Assembly (NCBI GenBank): GCA_050746185.1
Contig: JBOGLA010000038.1
Span: forward strand, 62,001 to 126,000
Source of the DNA: PALSA-188 sp050746185
GTDB lineage: Bacteria > Acidobacteriota > Terriglobia > Terriglobales > Acidobacteriaceae
DNA length: 64,000 nt
Reading direction: 5' to 3'
Shown in pieces: positions 35,976 to 45,671 of the stretch. Below the pieces are notes generated by a model. The model made no database searches. It saw nothing but the letters and a program-made list of their open reading frames with translations, and had not been told where the DNA came from. The first letter of the stretch is position 1. Each line of letters begins with the position of its first letter. The position numbers and the translations under genes are program-made.

Positions 35976-36100
35976 TCCGTACTTCTACCCGCAGAATCCG
36001 AATCCAGTTAATTTCGGCTGCCTTCTTAGCGACACTATCTTCGTTAAGGCGCTACGCCGAACTGTGAGCTTCGGCCCGGGATAGACCGGTAGACATACAA

Positions 36101-36457
36101 ATGAGTTTGAAGACGATTCTGATCGAGTTGCTGCTCGCAGGCTTTTTTGCGGTCGCTTGTATCCGGGCACACGGTCCATTCAAGCAGGGAAAGGCCATCG
36201 AGATCGGGGACCTGTTCCGACTTTCGGATCGTATAGAACGGCTTAGGCGTTCGCGATGGCAATGGTTTTCGATGGTGTTGTTGATGTTGATTATCCGGCT
36301 GCAAGGGCAGTTGCCGTTGACGCTGGAGATCATGGTCGCATTGCAGTTCGCGGTGTTTTTAGCTCTGCCGGTTCAATCCAGAGCCAAAGGGAGAGCGCCC
36401 GCGATCGCAGGCCCAGGCAAGAGGTTTCTGAACAGATTTGCAAACTACAGAAGGTGA
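36101..36457 (+). CDS. Small membrane protein of unknown function
   Basis: The 118-residue product has hydrophobic stretches at about 4-22, 56-68 and 74-90 and a basic C-terminal tail. The ribosome site is weak. I recognise no family. It precedes a second small membrane protein gene by 28 bp on the same strand, which suggests a pair. Confidence 0.5.
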   Translation: MSLKTILIELLLAGFFAVACIRAHGPFKQGKAIEIGDLFRLSDRIERLRRSRWQWFSMVLLMLIIRLQGQLPLTLEIMVALQFAVFLALPVQSRAKGRAPAIAGPGKRFLNRFANYRR

Positions 36458-36485
36458 CCCTGCTAGGGTCAAGGAGGCAGTTTTC

Positions 36486-36875
36486 ATGGCGGCAAACACT
36501 GGACAAGGCCGTAGTTTCACGACGTTTCTGGTGGGATTCACGGTAATTTGCTACGGGATCGCGTATTTTTCGACGGGATTCGGAAAGATATCGGCCGTGG
36601 CTGGGGCTGCCCTCCTGTTAGGGAGCCTGGTCGGGTTCATGAAGCTCAAGCCGCTGGAGGGAAAGGTGGCGCAAGGGCCATCATCGGCGGGGATGAAGTT
36701 GGGCGGCGCTTTTCTCTCTTGTTTCGGCTGGATCATAACCTTGTTTGGCATACACCTGGTTCCGAGTGTTGGCGGACGAATTGGGTTCGCGCTGTTTGGG
36801 ATCGTGGTGAGCCTGTTTGGAATTGTTTACGTATTGCCGTCGGCTTTCAATAAGCACGCGATTTGGAAGACGTAA
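36486..36875 (+). CDS. Four-helix small membrane protein of unknown function
   Basis: The start at 36486 has a strong AAGGAGG site, giving 129 residues with about four hydrophobic segments (roughly 12-30, 34-52, 72-90, 95-115). There is no recognised motif. The downstream amt gene starts 55 bp later, so it may be transcribed with it, though a separate promoter is possible. Confidence 0.65.
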   Translation: MAANTGQGRSFTTFLVGFTVICYGIAYFSTGFGKISAVAGAALLLGSLVGFMKLKPLEGKVAQGPSSAGMKLGGAFLSCFGWIITLFGIHLVPSVGGRIGFALFGIVVSLFGIVYVLPSAFNKHAIWKT

Positions 36876-36930
36876 GAAGACTTCACAGTACGCAACAGCG
36901 ATACCAAAAACGACTACGGAGCGGACAAAA

Positions 36931-38607
36931 ATGAAATGGATTCGAAGTGGCAGTCTATGTCTTTGCACCCTCGCGCTTGGCCTGGCGATGAGCGCGGTTG
37001 CGTATGCTCAGGCGGCAGCTCCGGCTGCGACCCCGCCTTCGCGCGCGGATGCTGAATTAAAGGATGCCGCGGCTAAGGCACCGAGCACTGCCGACCTGCA
37101 AAAGGGCGATCCTGGAGGCACACTCACGGGAACCATCAATGACGTGCCCCCCGCCGACTCCAAAGTCGGAGTGACCGTACCCGACGTCGCCAACATGGGT
37201 GGCCAGAATAAAATCGCCATCAACTTTGTATGGACGTTGGTGACCGGCTTCCTCGTTATGTTCATGCAAGCTGGTTTCGCCCTGGTGGAAGCAGGTCTGT
37301 GCCGGGTGAAAAATGCCAACCATACGTACATGATGAATTTCATGGTGTATGGCTGCGGTCTGCTTGCGTACTGGCTCATAGGTTTCGCCATACAGATGGG
37401 AGGAGCCGCCGGCAATGGCAACCTCGGCGGGCTCCAGTCGCTTGCGGTTGAGCATCCGATGACCCTGTTCGGGAAGACTTGGGGACTCTTCGGCGGAGCG
37501 GGGATGTTCCTGTCGGGACATACCTATGACGTCGGAGTTATGGTGATCTTCCTGTTCGAAATGGTGTTCATGGACACGGCCCTGACAATTGTCACGGGGG
37601 GTTGCGCGGAACGGTGGAAGTTCCTCGCATTTGCGGTTTCCTCCGTACTCATGGGCGCGTTTACCTATCCGATTTACGGCAATTGGGCCTGGGGTGGTGG
37701 CTGGCTATCGCAACTGGGAACCAATGTCGGACTAGGGAAGGGATACTGCGACTTTGCCGGATCGGGTGTCGTTCATGCCGTCGGAGGAATTACTGCTTTG
37801 GCGGTATCAATGATTATTGGTCCGCGTATCGGCAAGTTTAATCGTGACGGTTCGGGCAATCCGATCATCGGCCATGATATTTCGGCGGTGCTGATCGGTT
37901 GCTTCATCCTGGCGTTCGGCTGGTTCGGATTTAACCCGGGCAGTACGCTTGGGGCGTCCGCCAACGGCAACCTTCGCATCGGGACTATCGCAGTGAATAC
38001 GATGCTGGCGGGTTGTACCGGCACCTTCGGGGCAATCCTTTATATGTGGGGGCTGAAAGGGAAACCGGATGCTTCCATGAGCGGCAACGGGCTGCTGGCC
38101 GGCCTGGTGGCGATCACTGCTCCCAGCGGCTTTGTCAGCACGGTCGGCGCTGCCATCATCGGAGTGGTCGCGGGAGTCCTGGTTTGCCTGAGCGTCGCCT
38201 TTATAGAGCAGGTGATGAAAGTGGATGACCCCGTCGGAGCTATTTCGGTGCACGGCACCTGCGGCCTGTGGGGCGTGTTATCGGTGGGCCTGCTGGCGGA
38301 CGGCACCAGTAATTACGGGGGTAGTTGGAACGGAGTGACGGGATCGGTGACCGGACTGTTTTACGGAGACGCCAGCCAACTGGCCGCTCAATTGGTGGGC
38401 ATCTCCACTTTGATTGGTTTTGTCTTCACTTTCAGCTTCCTCCTGAACATGGTGCTCGAAGTAATCATCGGACAGCGGGTTTCGGCGGAAACGGAGATGG
38501 CCGGTTTGGATATTCCGGAAATGGGGCAGCTTGGGTATCCCGAGTTTGTTTTCCGTCCGGAAGCGGATATTTTCACGCACGCCCCGCGTGACTTTGCGGT
38601 CGCGTAG
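36931..38607 (+). CDS. amt: Ammonium transporter, Amt family
   Basis: The start at 36931 gives 558 residues with a signal peptide (1-27, ending AYAQ), a periplasmic leader of about 75 residues and then about 11 helices. Amt features include MFMQAGFALVEAG near the first core helix and the pore twin-histidines His282 (GSGVVHAVGG) and His441 (SVHGTCGLWG). It conducts ammonium across the inner membrane. No glnK/PII gene is adjacent, which is unusual for amt. Frames reaching upstream to 36817 lack a signal peptide and are rejected. Confidence 0.95.
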   Translation: MKWIRSGSLCLCTLALGLAMSAVAYAQAAAPAATPPSRADAELKDAAAKAPSTADLQKGDPGGTLTGTINDVPPADSKVGVTVPDVANMGGQNKIAINFVWTLVTGFLVMFMQAGFALVEAGLCRVKNANHTYMMNFMVYGCGLLAYWLIGFAIQMGGAAGNGNLGGLQSLAVEHPMTLFGKTWGLFGGAGMFLSGHTYDVGVMVIFLFEMVFMDTALTIVTGGCAERWKFLAFAVSSVLMGAFTYPIYGNWAWGGGWLSQLGTNVGLGKGYCDFAGSGVVHAVGGITALAVSMIIGPRIGKFNRDGSGNPIIGHDISAVLIGCFILAFGWFGFNPGSTLGASANGNLRIGTIAVNTMLAGCTGTFGAILYMWGLKGKPDASMSGNGLLAGLVAITAPSGFVSTVGAAIIGVVAGVLVCLSVAFIEQVMKVDDPVGAISVHGTCGLWGVLSVGLLADGTSNYGGSWNGVTGSVTGLFYGDASQLAAQLVGISTLIGFVFTFSFLLNMVLEVIIGQRVSAETEMAGLDIPEMGQLGYPEFVFRPEADIFTHAPRDFAVA

Positions 38608-38622
38608 TCTTGTGTTTTAATC

Positions 38623-38656
38623 CTGGCGGGGCTGCCATCGTCGGCAGTCCTGCCAG
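38623..38656 (+). terminator. Strong hairpin after amt
   Basis: A 14-bp stem (38623-38636/38643-38656, with two G-U pairs, 6-base loop) starts 15 bp after the amt stop. There is no T-run after it, so it could be a Rho-independent terminator of weak type, a 3'-end stabiliser or an attenuator for the following genes. Confidence 0.55.
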
Positions 38657-38695
38657 TTGCCGTGAAAGGCATTTTCGGGGTACATACAACTCAAC

Positions 38696-39283
38696 ATGAA
38701 AACAAATATTGATAGTGAAGTTTTAGCGTTCGACGGCAAGCCGGGGACAGATCTGGCTTCGCGCGTATCGTCATTAGCGCTCGCGTCTATTCCGCAAAAG
38801 ACGCAGGGCCTGTTGCTGAGAATGTTTGCCGACCCGTACCTGCTTGAAAAAGAGGACCGCATCACCCTGGTCGAACAGCTACGGGAGTGCGTGCAACAGT
38901 ATCCCCAAGTTTCGGAACTGCGGGTTCTGCTGGGAATGGCTCTGTGCGTGAATATTGAGCCCCAGGCGGCGATCGATGAATTGCAGGAGTCGGTGAGACT
39001 TGCTCCGAATAGCTTCATTGCGCAATTAAAACTGGGTGAACTGTGGATGCGGCTGCGCGTGATGGAGAAAGCGGAGCATCACACTCGTCTGGCAGCGCTG
39101 CTCTCACAAAGCATGCCCCAGGCGGAATTGGCGCGGCGGCAGGGTGCAACCATCCGCACCATGAAACAGGGCGGAATTGAGCGCGGCGGTTACAAGACGC
39201 CCGGACAATGGATTGCACGGCAAGTCCGTCGCCTATGGGCGCGGGACCGAAGGGAAATCGCCACGGCGGTGGACGTCACTTAG
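38696..39283 (+). CDS. TPR-like helical protein
   Basis: The 195-residue soluble protein has helix-pair patterns in the middle (VQQYPQVSELRVLLGMALC, then AIDELQESVRLAPNSFIAQLKLGELW in part) that fit two or three TPR repeats, followed by a basic tail. It probably scaffolds protein contacts. The antiporter gene follows after 3 bp, so the two are co-translated. Confidence 0.75.
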   Translation: MKTNIDSEVLAFDGKPGTDLASRVSSLALASIPQKTQGLLLRMFADPYLLEKEDRITLVEQLRECVQQYPQVSELRVLLGMALCVNIEPQAAIDELQESVRLAPNSFIAQLKLGELWMRLRVMEKAEHHTRLAALLSQSMPQAELARRQGATIRTMKQGGIERGGYKTPGQWIARQVRRLWARDRREIATAVDVT

Positions 39284-39286
39284 CAC

Positions 39287-40684
39287 ATGCAGCCAGCCCT
39301 TCAGCTTGCGCTGCTTGTGGCCATTCTTTTACCTGCCTGCAAGTTCGCGGGTTCGCTCTGCACCCGCTTCGGAATTCCTCCCATCATCGGAGAGTTATTA
39401 GTCGGCGTCGCGCTCGGTCCGGGAGCGATCAACCTTCTTCACATTCATTTGTTTGCCGGAGGTCAGGCAACCAGCGCGCTGATGCTCCTGGCGCAAGTGG
39501 GCGCCATGGTCCTGATGTTCATCGCCGGCATTGAAACCGACATTGACCGGATGCGGGAGGCGAGCGTAGTTGCATTTGTGGTCGCGCTCTCCGGGGTGAT
39601 CTGGCCATTCCTTTTGGGCGCCGGAGTAGGGCACCTTTTCGGACTCTCATGGAAAACTGCGTGCTTTTTGGGCGGCGCCCTCACGGCGACCAGTGTTTCC
39701 ATTTCTGCCCGAACCTTGATGGACGCAGGGAAGATGGCTTCCCCTGAAGCCACCATCATTCTGGGCGCGGCGGTGATTGATGACGTGATGGGTTTATTCG
39801 TACTGGCGTTTCTGGCTGCGTCGAATACCTCGGCCCATGGAACCTCGTTCGGGCTGGCGCCGATTGCGAGCAACTGGTTGCAACAGAAAGTCGCATTCGC
39901 GGCGAATCATCCGCTGCTCGTGCAAATGTCCGTGATCAGCGTTTGCGTGCTGGTTTTTTTTGTAGCAGGATATGGCGCGGCGCGCCGGTGGCTGGATCCG
40001 CTGATGGTTCAGCTGCGAAAGCTTTCCGCGAGCGAGGCGGTTCCCAGTTGCGTGCTGAGCTTGCTCTTGCTTTATGCGGTGTCCGCGGAGTGGCTGGGCA
40101 GTGTGGCGGCCATTACCGGAGCGTATTTGCTGGGGTATGTTTTTGCCGGATCAGCTTACAAGGCCGATGTCGAGCGAAGTTTCTATGCCATCGGCCATGG
40201 CTTGCTGATCCCGCTGTTTTTCGTTTCCATCGGATTGAGCAGCGATTATCGGGCGCTAAGCGGGCACTGGATGCTCATGCTGGTGGTTCTGGTGGTCGCG
40301 GTTGTCGGCAAGTTAGTTGGGTGCGGACTCGCGGCCCTTGCTTCGGGCATGGACTGGGTACGCAGCTTGAGAATTGGCTGCGGCATGATTTCGCGGGGCG
40401 AGGTCGGGCTTATCGTGACTGCAATGGGCGCCAGCACGGGCATCTTTGGAACATCGGAAGTGGCGCTGATGGTCGCGGTGGTATTGTTGACCACGCTGCT
40501 GACTCCGCTGGCACTTCGCGGCGCGTATCAGTTAAAGTCCGACCAGGATATTGAGGAAGGAACGGATGCGCCTGGCAACGACTTTACGGGTACGGGAGAA
40601 GGCAATCCCCCGCGGCGCGAGGCGGATGTGGAAAATACTCTATCCTACGAAACGGTTGTTCACATGGAGGCAAGCGGTTCGTAA
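39287..40684 (+). CDS. CPA2-family cation:proton antiporter
   Basis: The 465-residue protein has about 12 hydrophobic helices. CPA2 features include the opening helix with GIPPIIGELLVGVALGPG and the ion-binding pair in GAAVIDDVMGL (Asp-Asp, near residue 167). It exchanges Na+ or K+ for protons to control pH and ion balance. A soluble tail (about 415-465) ends the protein, without a TrkA domain. It follows the TPR gene by 3 bp and precedes the pseudokinase by 61 bp. Confidence 0.9.
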   Translation: MQPALQLALLVAILLPACKFAGSLCTRFGIPPIIGELLVGVALGPGAINLLHIHLFAGGQATSALMLLAQVGAMVLMFIAGIETDIDRMREASVVAFVVALSGVIWPFLLGAGVGHLFGLSWKTACFLGGALTATSVSISARTLMDAGKMASPEATIILGAAVIDDVMGLFVLAFLAASNTSAHGTSFGLAPIASNWLQQKVAFAANHPLLVQMSVISVCVLVFFVAGYGAARRWLDPLMVQLRKLSASEAVPSCVLSLLLLYAVSAEWLGSVAAITGAYLLGYVFAGSAYKADVERSFYAIGHGLLIPLFFVSIGLSSDYRALSGHWMLMLVVLVVAVVGKLVGCGLAALASGMDWVRSLRIGCGMISRGEVGLIVTAMGASTGIFGTSEVALMVAVVLLTTLLTPLALRGAYQLKSDQDIEEGTDAPGNDFTGTGEGNPPRREADVENTLSYETVVHMEASGS

Positions 40685-40745
40685 GGTTCCGATATCTGCG
40701 CCGTTCGTATAATGCAGTCGGCGGCTTCCGACAAAGCTCTTCATA

Positions 40746-41702
40746 ATGAGAACTCCAGTAAGCTCTGGCGATCAACTCGATCACTACCGCATTGAAGATC
40801 CGATCATCCGAAGCTCCACGACTTCAATTTTTCGCGCGACCGACATCAACACGAAGCGGGAGGTGGCCATCGAAATTCCAAACCCGGAGATGGAAGGCGA
40901 CCCGGTTTTTTTCGAGAGATTCCAGCGCGAGCAGGAAATTGGGAGGTCTTTAGACCATCCTGGCCTTTTGAAGACGTTGAATCCCGACGAACATCGCAGC
41001 CAGCCTTACATAGTGACGGAATGGTTCGATGGGGAAACACTGCGTGAGATGCTCAAAGAGGAGAAACTTTCGCCGGAACGGGCGGTGCGGATCGCGATAA
41101 GCATCTGCGATGTGCTGGCTTATATTCACAGCCACGGAGTCGTGCACCGGGGACTCAAGCCGGAAAATGTTCTGGTTGACAGCCAGGACCATATCAAGCT
41201 GATTAATTTTGGCACGGCTTCGAAGATTGGGTCGCGCCGCATTACTTTTACAAATCTTTCGCGGGTAGTGGGCGTGTCTGATTACATTTCTCCCGAAGAA
41301 TTGAATGGAAAGCGCGGCGACAACCGCAGCGACATCTATGCGCTTGGGGTGATTCTGTATGAAATGCTGACCGGGAGAACGCCGTTCCAGGGCGGCGAGC
41401 CGTACGACCGGGTATTGAAGAATCCCACTCCGCCGCGCGAAATTGACCCTTCCATCTCGCCGCAGTTGCAGGAGGTCGTCTACCGGGCGCTTGAACGCCA
41501 ATACAAAGATCGTTACGCGAGCGCTCACGAATTTGCGATGGATCTGACCCATCTCGACCGCGTGGGCGTCGAAGACCGGGCGGAGCTGCGGGATTGGAAG
41601 AAACGCCGCTGGCCGCGGATGAAAAGGGTCTTGTTTTATGTATCGCTGGCATTGATCCCGATTGCGCTTTTTGGGCTACTACTTCTCTTTGCACGGGGCT
41701 AG
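40746..41702 (+). CDS. Hanks-type pseudokinase with C-terminal membrane helix
   Basis: The 318-residue protein has the full kinase-fold length (about 10-280) and one terminal helix (about 295-316). It has lost the catalytic residues: VAIK is VAIE (Glu43), HRD is HRG (Gly136 in VVHRGLKPEN), DFG is NFG (Asn154) and the glycine loop reads IRSSTTSIF. Structural motifs such as SDIYALGVILYEMLTG remain, so it is under selection as a fold. Without those residues it probably cannot transfer phosphate and may act as a scaffold or nucleotide sensor. It follows the antiporter and precedes PPK2. Confidence 0.88.
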   Translation: MRTPVSSGDQLDHYRIEDPIIRSSTTSIFRATDINTKREVAIEIPNPEMEGDPVFFERFQREQEIGRSLDHPGLLKTLNPDEHRSQPYIVTEWFDGETLREMLKEEKLSPERAVRIAISICDVLAYIHSHGVVHRGLKPENVLVDSQDHIKLINFGTASKIGSRRITFTNLSRVVGVSDYISPEELNGKRGDNRSDIYALGVILYEMLTGRTPFQGGEPYDRVLKNPTPPREIDPSISPQLQEVVYRALERQYKDRYASAHEFAMDLTHLDRVGVEDRAELRDWKKRRWPRMKRVLFYVSLALIPIALFGLLLLFARG

Positions 41703-41814
41703 GCCATTTCAGGTTGCACCCATCGGGCCGGATAGCCCTTAAATCCATTCTCCAACAAAATGCTATAGACTTCGTTCTTTGCTGCATTCTGGAGGAGTGT
41801 CTCGGCGGGACGAT

Positions 41815-42702
41815 ATGAGTTGGGCGGGCAAGCTGGCAAAGCCGTACAGGGTTGATCACGGCAAAAAATTCCGGTTAAAAGACTTTGATTCGGGCGACAC
41901 CGGGGATCAGAAGTCAGAAGATCATGCCAAGGAACTGCTTGAACGGGGCATTGCTTCGCTAACGGAACTACAAGACAAACTCTATGCGCAGGATCGCTGG
42001 GGCGTTCTGATCATATTCCAGGGAATGGATGCGGCGGGAAAAGATGGCCTGGTGAAGCACGTGATGTCAGGGTTGAATCCGGAAGGGTGCCAGGTTTATT
42101 CGTTCAAGACGCCATCGGAAGAAGAGCTGAATCATGACTACATGTGGCGCAGCATGCAGCGTATTCCAGAGCGGGGAAAGATCGGCATTTTCAACCGGTC
42201 ATATTATGAAGAGGTATTGATCGTCCGCGTTCATAAGCAAATTTTTGCTAACGAGCGGATTCCCGCTTCTTTGGTCGGCAAAGATTTGTGGAAAGATCGC
42301 TTCCAGGATATGAATGCCCTGGAACGGTACCTGGGCCGGAATGGGATTGTGGTGCGAAAGTTCTTTCTTAACCTCTCAAAGAAGGAGCAAAAGCAGCGGT
42401 TTCTTGACCGGCTCGATCAGCCTGACAAGAATTGGAAGATATCCTCATCCGACTTCGCCGAGCGGGATTATTGGGACGATTACATGAAGGCGTATGAAGA
42501 GATGGTTGTGAACACGGCAACCCGGCATGCTCCGTGGTATGTGGTGCCGGCAGATAATAAGTGGTACACGCGGGTAGTGGTTGCGGCGGCGCTGGTGGAA
42601 ACGCTCGAAGATTTGAATCTTAATTATCCTAAGGTGAATGCGGCGAAGCGGAAGGAATTGAAGGCGGCGAAAGCCATACTCGTCGGAGAGAAGAAGGATT
42701 AG
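41815..42702 (+). CDS. ppk2: Polyphosphate kinase 2 (PPK2)
   Basis: The start at 41815 gives 295 residues, the length of a one-domain PPK2. It has Walker A GMDAAGKDG (70-78), Walker B-like GIFNRSYYEEVL (124-135) and a lid segment KNWKISSSDFAERDYW. PPK2 transfers phosphate between polyphosphate and nucleotides, usually making NTP or NDP from polyphosphate. A TTG start at 41779 would add an unlikely leader. A PPK1 gene and ppx lie 8-12 kb downstream. Confidence 0.93.
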   Translation: MSWAGKLAKPYRVDHGKKFRLKDFDSGDTGDQKSEDHAKELLERGIASLTELQDKLYAQDRWGVLIIFQGMDAAGKDGLVKHVMSGLNPEGCQVYSFKTPSEEELNHDYMWRSMQRIPERGKIGIFNRSYYEEVLIVRVHKQIFANERIPASLVGKDLWKDRFQDMNALERYLGRNGIVVRKFFLNLSKKEQKQRFLDRLDQPDKNWKISSSDFAERDYWDDYMKAYEEMVVNTATRHAPWYVVPADNKWYTRVVVAAALVETLEDLNLNYPKVNAAKRKELKAAKAILVGEKKD

Positions 42703-43089
42703 AAAGTGGCGCCGCCGGGGAAGCAGTGGGACTTGAATATCTCTCGCCTCAGCTGGAAGTAGGAGAAAGCGTTCCTCCGTTAAGGTAGCGGAGCGAACGT
42801 GCGAGAAAGGAGCGGAAGCATTACAGGGCAGAAGAGAAGGATTCGATTCTGAGGCGGCACCTTTTGGACAATTCCGGGATCCACGCGGAACGCGACCGCA
42901 AGCTGGAAGCCGCCAGACGGCAGCGCCGCAATAGCTGCCAGCAAGCCGGGTGAAGAGCGAAGCAGCCAGCCCCGCGATGTCGGACAGTCGGTAAAGTGGA
43001 TAGTTTCCGGCTTGCCGACTACTCTACAAGAAATCGTCGGATGCCTCGCGCTGGAACCGATCCTGTCAGATAATCAGCCGGGGGGCTCA
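42703..43089. other. Intergenic stretch of 387 bp, no gene
   Basis: I see no gene or clear repeat here. It is purine-rich in the first half and could hold remnants of an older insertion, but nothing is recognisable. Confidence 0.5.
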
Positions 43090-43490
43090 ATGCGTCCCAA
43101 AACCGACGGCATTCTAGAGTCTTCGTTGTATGTGAGCGATCTGTCTCGATCACTTCGCTTCTATCAGGACATCCCTGGATTTTCTGTTATCAGCGAGTTT
43201 GGCGAGCGCGGTTGCGCTTTGCAAGCGGGTACTCAGCAAGTATTGCTGCCGTTCAAGAAGGGTTGCTTCGCGCACGATTACGTCACCTCACGACGGCGAC
43301 GGCGAGTTGCACCTCGCGTTCGCGATCCCATCCAGTGAATTGTCCGACTGGGAGTCGTGGCTTAAGCAGAGAGGTATCTCTGTGGAGGAGAAGCGCTCGT
43401 GGGAATCGGGTGGCCGCAGCCTCTACTTTCGTGACCCTGACCGCCATCTTGCTCGAGCTTGCCACGCCCGGCACCTGGTCGGTGTACTAG
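43090..43490 (+). pseudogene. VOC-family (glyoxalase/bleomycin-resistance) pseudogene with two frameshifts
   Basis: The start MRPKTDGILESSLYVSDLSRSLRFY and the middle LHLAFAIPSSELSDWESWLKQRGI are typical VOC halves but in different frames. A shift lies near 43263 (after VLLPFKKG) and a second near 43455, where FRDPDRHL changes to LELATPGTWSVY and a stop at 43488-43490. Read across both shifts, it is a complete one-domain VOC protein of about 130 residues. Either it is decaying or there are two sequence errors. An intact VOC would bind a metal and a small substrate. Confidence 0.75.
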
Positions 43491-43530
43491 GGGAAGGTTT
43501 TGCGCGCAGCTTACGAGATCGGCAAGCGCC

Positions 43531-44916
43531 TTACGCGATCCTTGCCGCTGCCTGACTTGGCTCAATGTTCTGGTTGAGACGGAACAGATTGCCGGGATCG
43601 TATTTGTTCTTCAGCGCCACGAGCCGCGCATATTTCTCGGGACCATAGGCAGCCTTGATACGTTCCCGGCCCTCATCGGCTTCCTGCCCCAAATAGTTAA
43701 CATACACGGCGCGGGTTGAGTGGGGTTGCATGGCACCCCAAAAGTCCCGAGCCCAGCGAATGGATTTTTCGGCTTCGGCGCGTTCGGAGGACACGCCCAG
43801 AGCCATAAAGCTGTACTCGACATCCCGGTGGGCGAACGCGGTAGCTTGCTGGTCTACACGCCGCACGGCACCGCCTAATTGGTGCTCGATGATACCGTGG
43901 CAGATTGGCGTGGGCCTATTGTTGCAGTAGGCCACCATGGTGTTGATCGTCCCATCGGTGATCTTGTCAAGAAAGCTAGATTTCCAATAACTCTGGAGGC
44001 CGGTCGGATAGAAGCCGTCGATCAATTGCTGGGCAGCAGTATAGGGTATGGGGCCGACCTGATCCATCACCGGCGACCCAGCCGACCGGAGAGGTTTCAC
44101 GACCTTTTCTCCCTCCGCGATTGGTCCGTTGTAGCAGATGTTCATGCCCACGATGGGAGTACCGTCGGGCAAAGTGATGAGCACGATGTCAAAGGCCAAC
44201 TCTTGGGGAGCGGTAGTGGTGACCTCACGGAAAAGCTCGAGAGCCGTTTTTGCTTTTTGAATGGGGTAAGCCACTATGCCAGCGAACACCGGACCCACCG
44301 GATGAAGCTGATACTCGAAAGAGGTGACGACACCGAAGTTGCCGCCGCCGCCGCGCAAGCCCCAAAACAAATCTGCATTCTCGACGGAGCTGGCTGTGAG
44401 GAACCGACCGTCGGCCGTGACAATATCGACCGAAAGAAGATTGTCGCAGCTCAGGCCGTGCTTGCGAGCCAAATAGCCCCAGCCGCCGCCCAGCGTGAGC
44501 CCAGCAATGCCGGCCGTGGAGACCTGACCGCCAGTAGTGGCCAAGCCGAAGGTTTGCGTTGCATGGTCGAACTCACGCCAGGTTACGCCGGGCTCTGCGC
44601 GGGCGGTGCGATGTGCGGGATCGACGCGAACGCTTTTCATGCGAGAGAGGTCGATAACCAACCCACCGTCGCAGATGGCATTGCCGCTGACATTGTGGCC
44701 TCCACCGCGAACAGCCACTAGAAGGCTGTTCGCATTCACGAAATTAACGCAGTGCATCACGTCCGCAACTCCAGCGCAGCGGGCAATTAGTGCCGGGCGC
44801 TTGTCGATCATGCCGTTCCAAATCTTGCAGGCGTCGTCATAGCCTGGGTCGCCAGGACGCAGCAATTCCCCCCGCAAACCGGATTTGAAATTCTCGATGG
44901 CAGTTGGCGAAATCAT
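43531..44916 (-). CDS. Bicovalent FAD-linked oxidoreductase (berberine bridge enzyme-like)
   Basis: The 461-residue protein has a PCMH-type FAD domain (about 40-220) and a C-terminal BBE region ending FRLNQNIEPS. Both flavin attachment sites are present: His74 in GGGHNVSG (8-alpha-histidyl) and Cys157 in GLSCDNL (6-S-cysteinyl). Such enzymes oxidise sugars, alkaloids or other alcohols using oxygen. There is no signal peptide. It is convergent with the broken VOC gene. Confidence 0.88.
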   Translation of the reverse strand: MISPTAIENFKSGLRGELLRPGDPGYDDACKIWNGMIDKRPALIARCAGVADVMHCVNFVNANSLLVAVRGGGHNVSGNAICDGGLVIDLSRMKSVRVDPAHRTARAEPGVTWREFDHATQTFGLATTGGQVSTAGIAGLTLGGGWGYLARKHGLSCDNLLSVDIVTADGRFLTASSVENADLFWGLRGGGGNFGVVTSFEYQLHPVGPVFAGIVAYPIQKAKTALELFREVTTTAPQELAFDIVLITLPDGTPIVGMNICYNGPIAEGEKVVKPLRSAGSPVMDQVGPIPYTAAQQLIDGFYPTGLQSYWKSSFLDKITDGTINTMVAYCNNRPTPICHGIIEHQLGGAVRRVDQQATAFAHRDVEYSFMALGVSSERAEAEKSIRWARDFWGAMQPHSTRAVYVNYLGQEADEGRERIKAAYGPEKYARLVALKNKYDPGNLFRLNQNIEPSQAAARIA

Positions 44917-45671
44917 GTGCAGACTCCTGTCGGATGTGATTGGGGACTCTTCGTCTCATCCGCTCGCTCAGAAGGTGTAGTAGGGAGAAAATGCGCTTTC
45001 TGGGTAAGGTTGTCAATGCCGCTTTTGCAGATCGATTGCCCTAGCGGCCCCATTGTTGGTGGATCACGGGCGATTCGGAAGTTGAGACCGCCGGACAGCG
45101 TGGAGCTACAATGGCGTCTGGTCGGGCGAAACGGAAGCGGCACTGCGGGGACGCAACCATGCTGAGGGATAGTCTGGTGGGCTCATCGAGACGATGATCG
45201 GCAGCGCAGGAATCAGCTTATTGCGCTGCTCCTTAATTCCCCCCGGATCGAAGGACCCCATGCCCTTGAAAATCCCCGCCCCGGAGGGGCGGACTCTACA
45301 CTAACGGAGGACAGTTGCTTCTCCATTTCAGACTGCGCCACCACAAATTCAGCACTGGTGTGCGCGAAAGATTCTTCGGAATCCGCGTGAGAACCACTCG
45401 TGCGCCCTTCGGGCGCGTGAGTTTATTTCGCTAGTACCCCGGACTTACGTCCGGGGCTAAGCTATTTCGCTCCTTCGGAGCTGGTTTTGCAATGCCGCAG
45501 TTCAACTGCTAATTCCAAAGTGAGTTCTCACGCAGACTTTTCGGGACGGGAACTCCCACATGGGGACGCTCGCCCTTTCTTCTAAGGTAGCGGGCAACGA
45601 CCGGGAACGAAATCCTATCGGCAAAGTCTCGTTAGCGGTGACATAATGAGGGCTCCCGCGGAGAAAATAAA
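44917..45671. other. Gene-free divergent gap of 755 bp
   Basis: There is no credible reading frame. It separates the oxidoreductase (leftward) from the large propeller gene (rightward), so both promoters must lie in it. It holds the repeat element described at 45382-45536. Confidence 0.5.
45382..45536. repeat. MITE-like element with terminal inverted repeats, copy 2
   Basis: GCGTGAGAAC (45385-45394) is mirrored by GTTCTCACGC (45524-45533). Inside are CCCCGGAC-TTAC-GTCCGGGG (45437-45456) and a GCGCCC-TTC-GGGCGC stem. This is the plan of the element at 15951-16114. It lies in the gene-free divergent gap 44917-45671, which also has a CCCCGCC-CCGGAG-GGGCGG-like stem near 45270. Confidence 0.65.

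Noticed and set aside
37583..37594. TGACAATTGTCA palindrome like the site at 12022
   Set aside because: It lies in the middle of the amt coding sequence and encodes conserved residues, so an operator role is unlikely.
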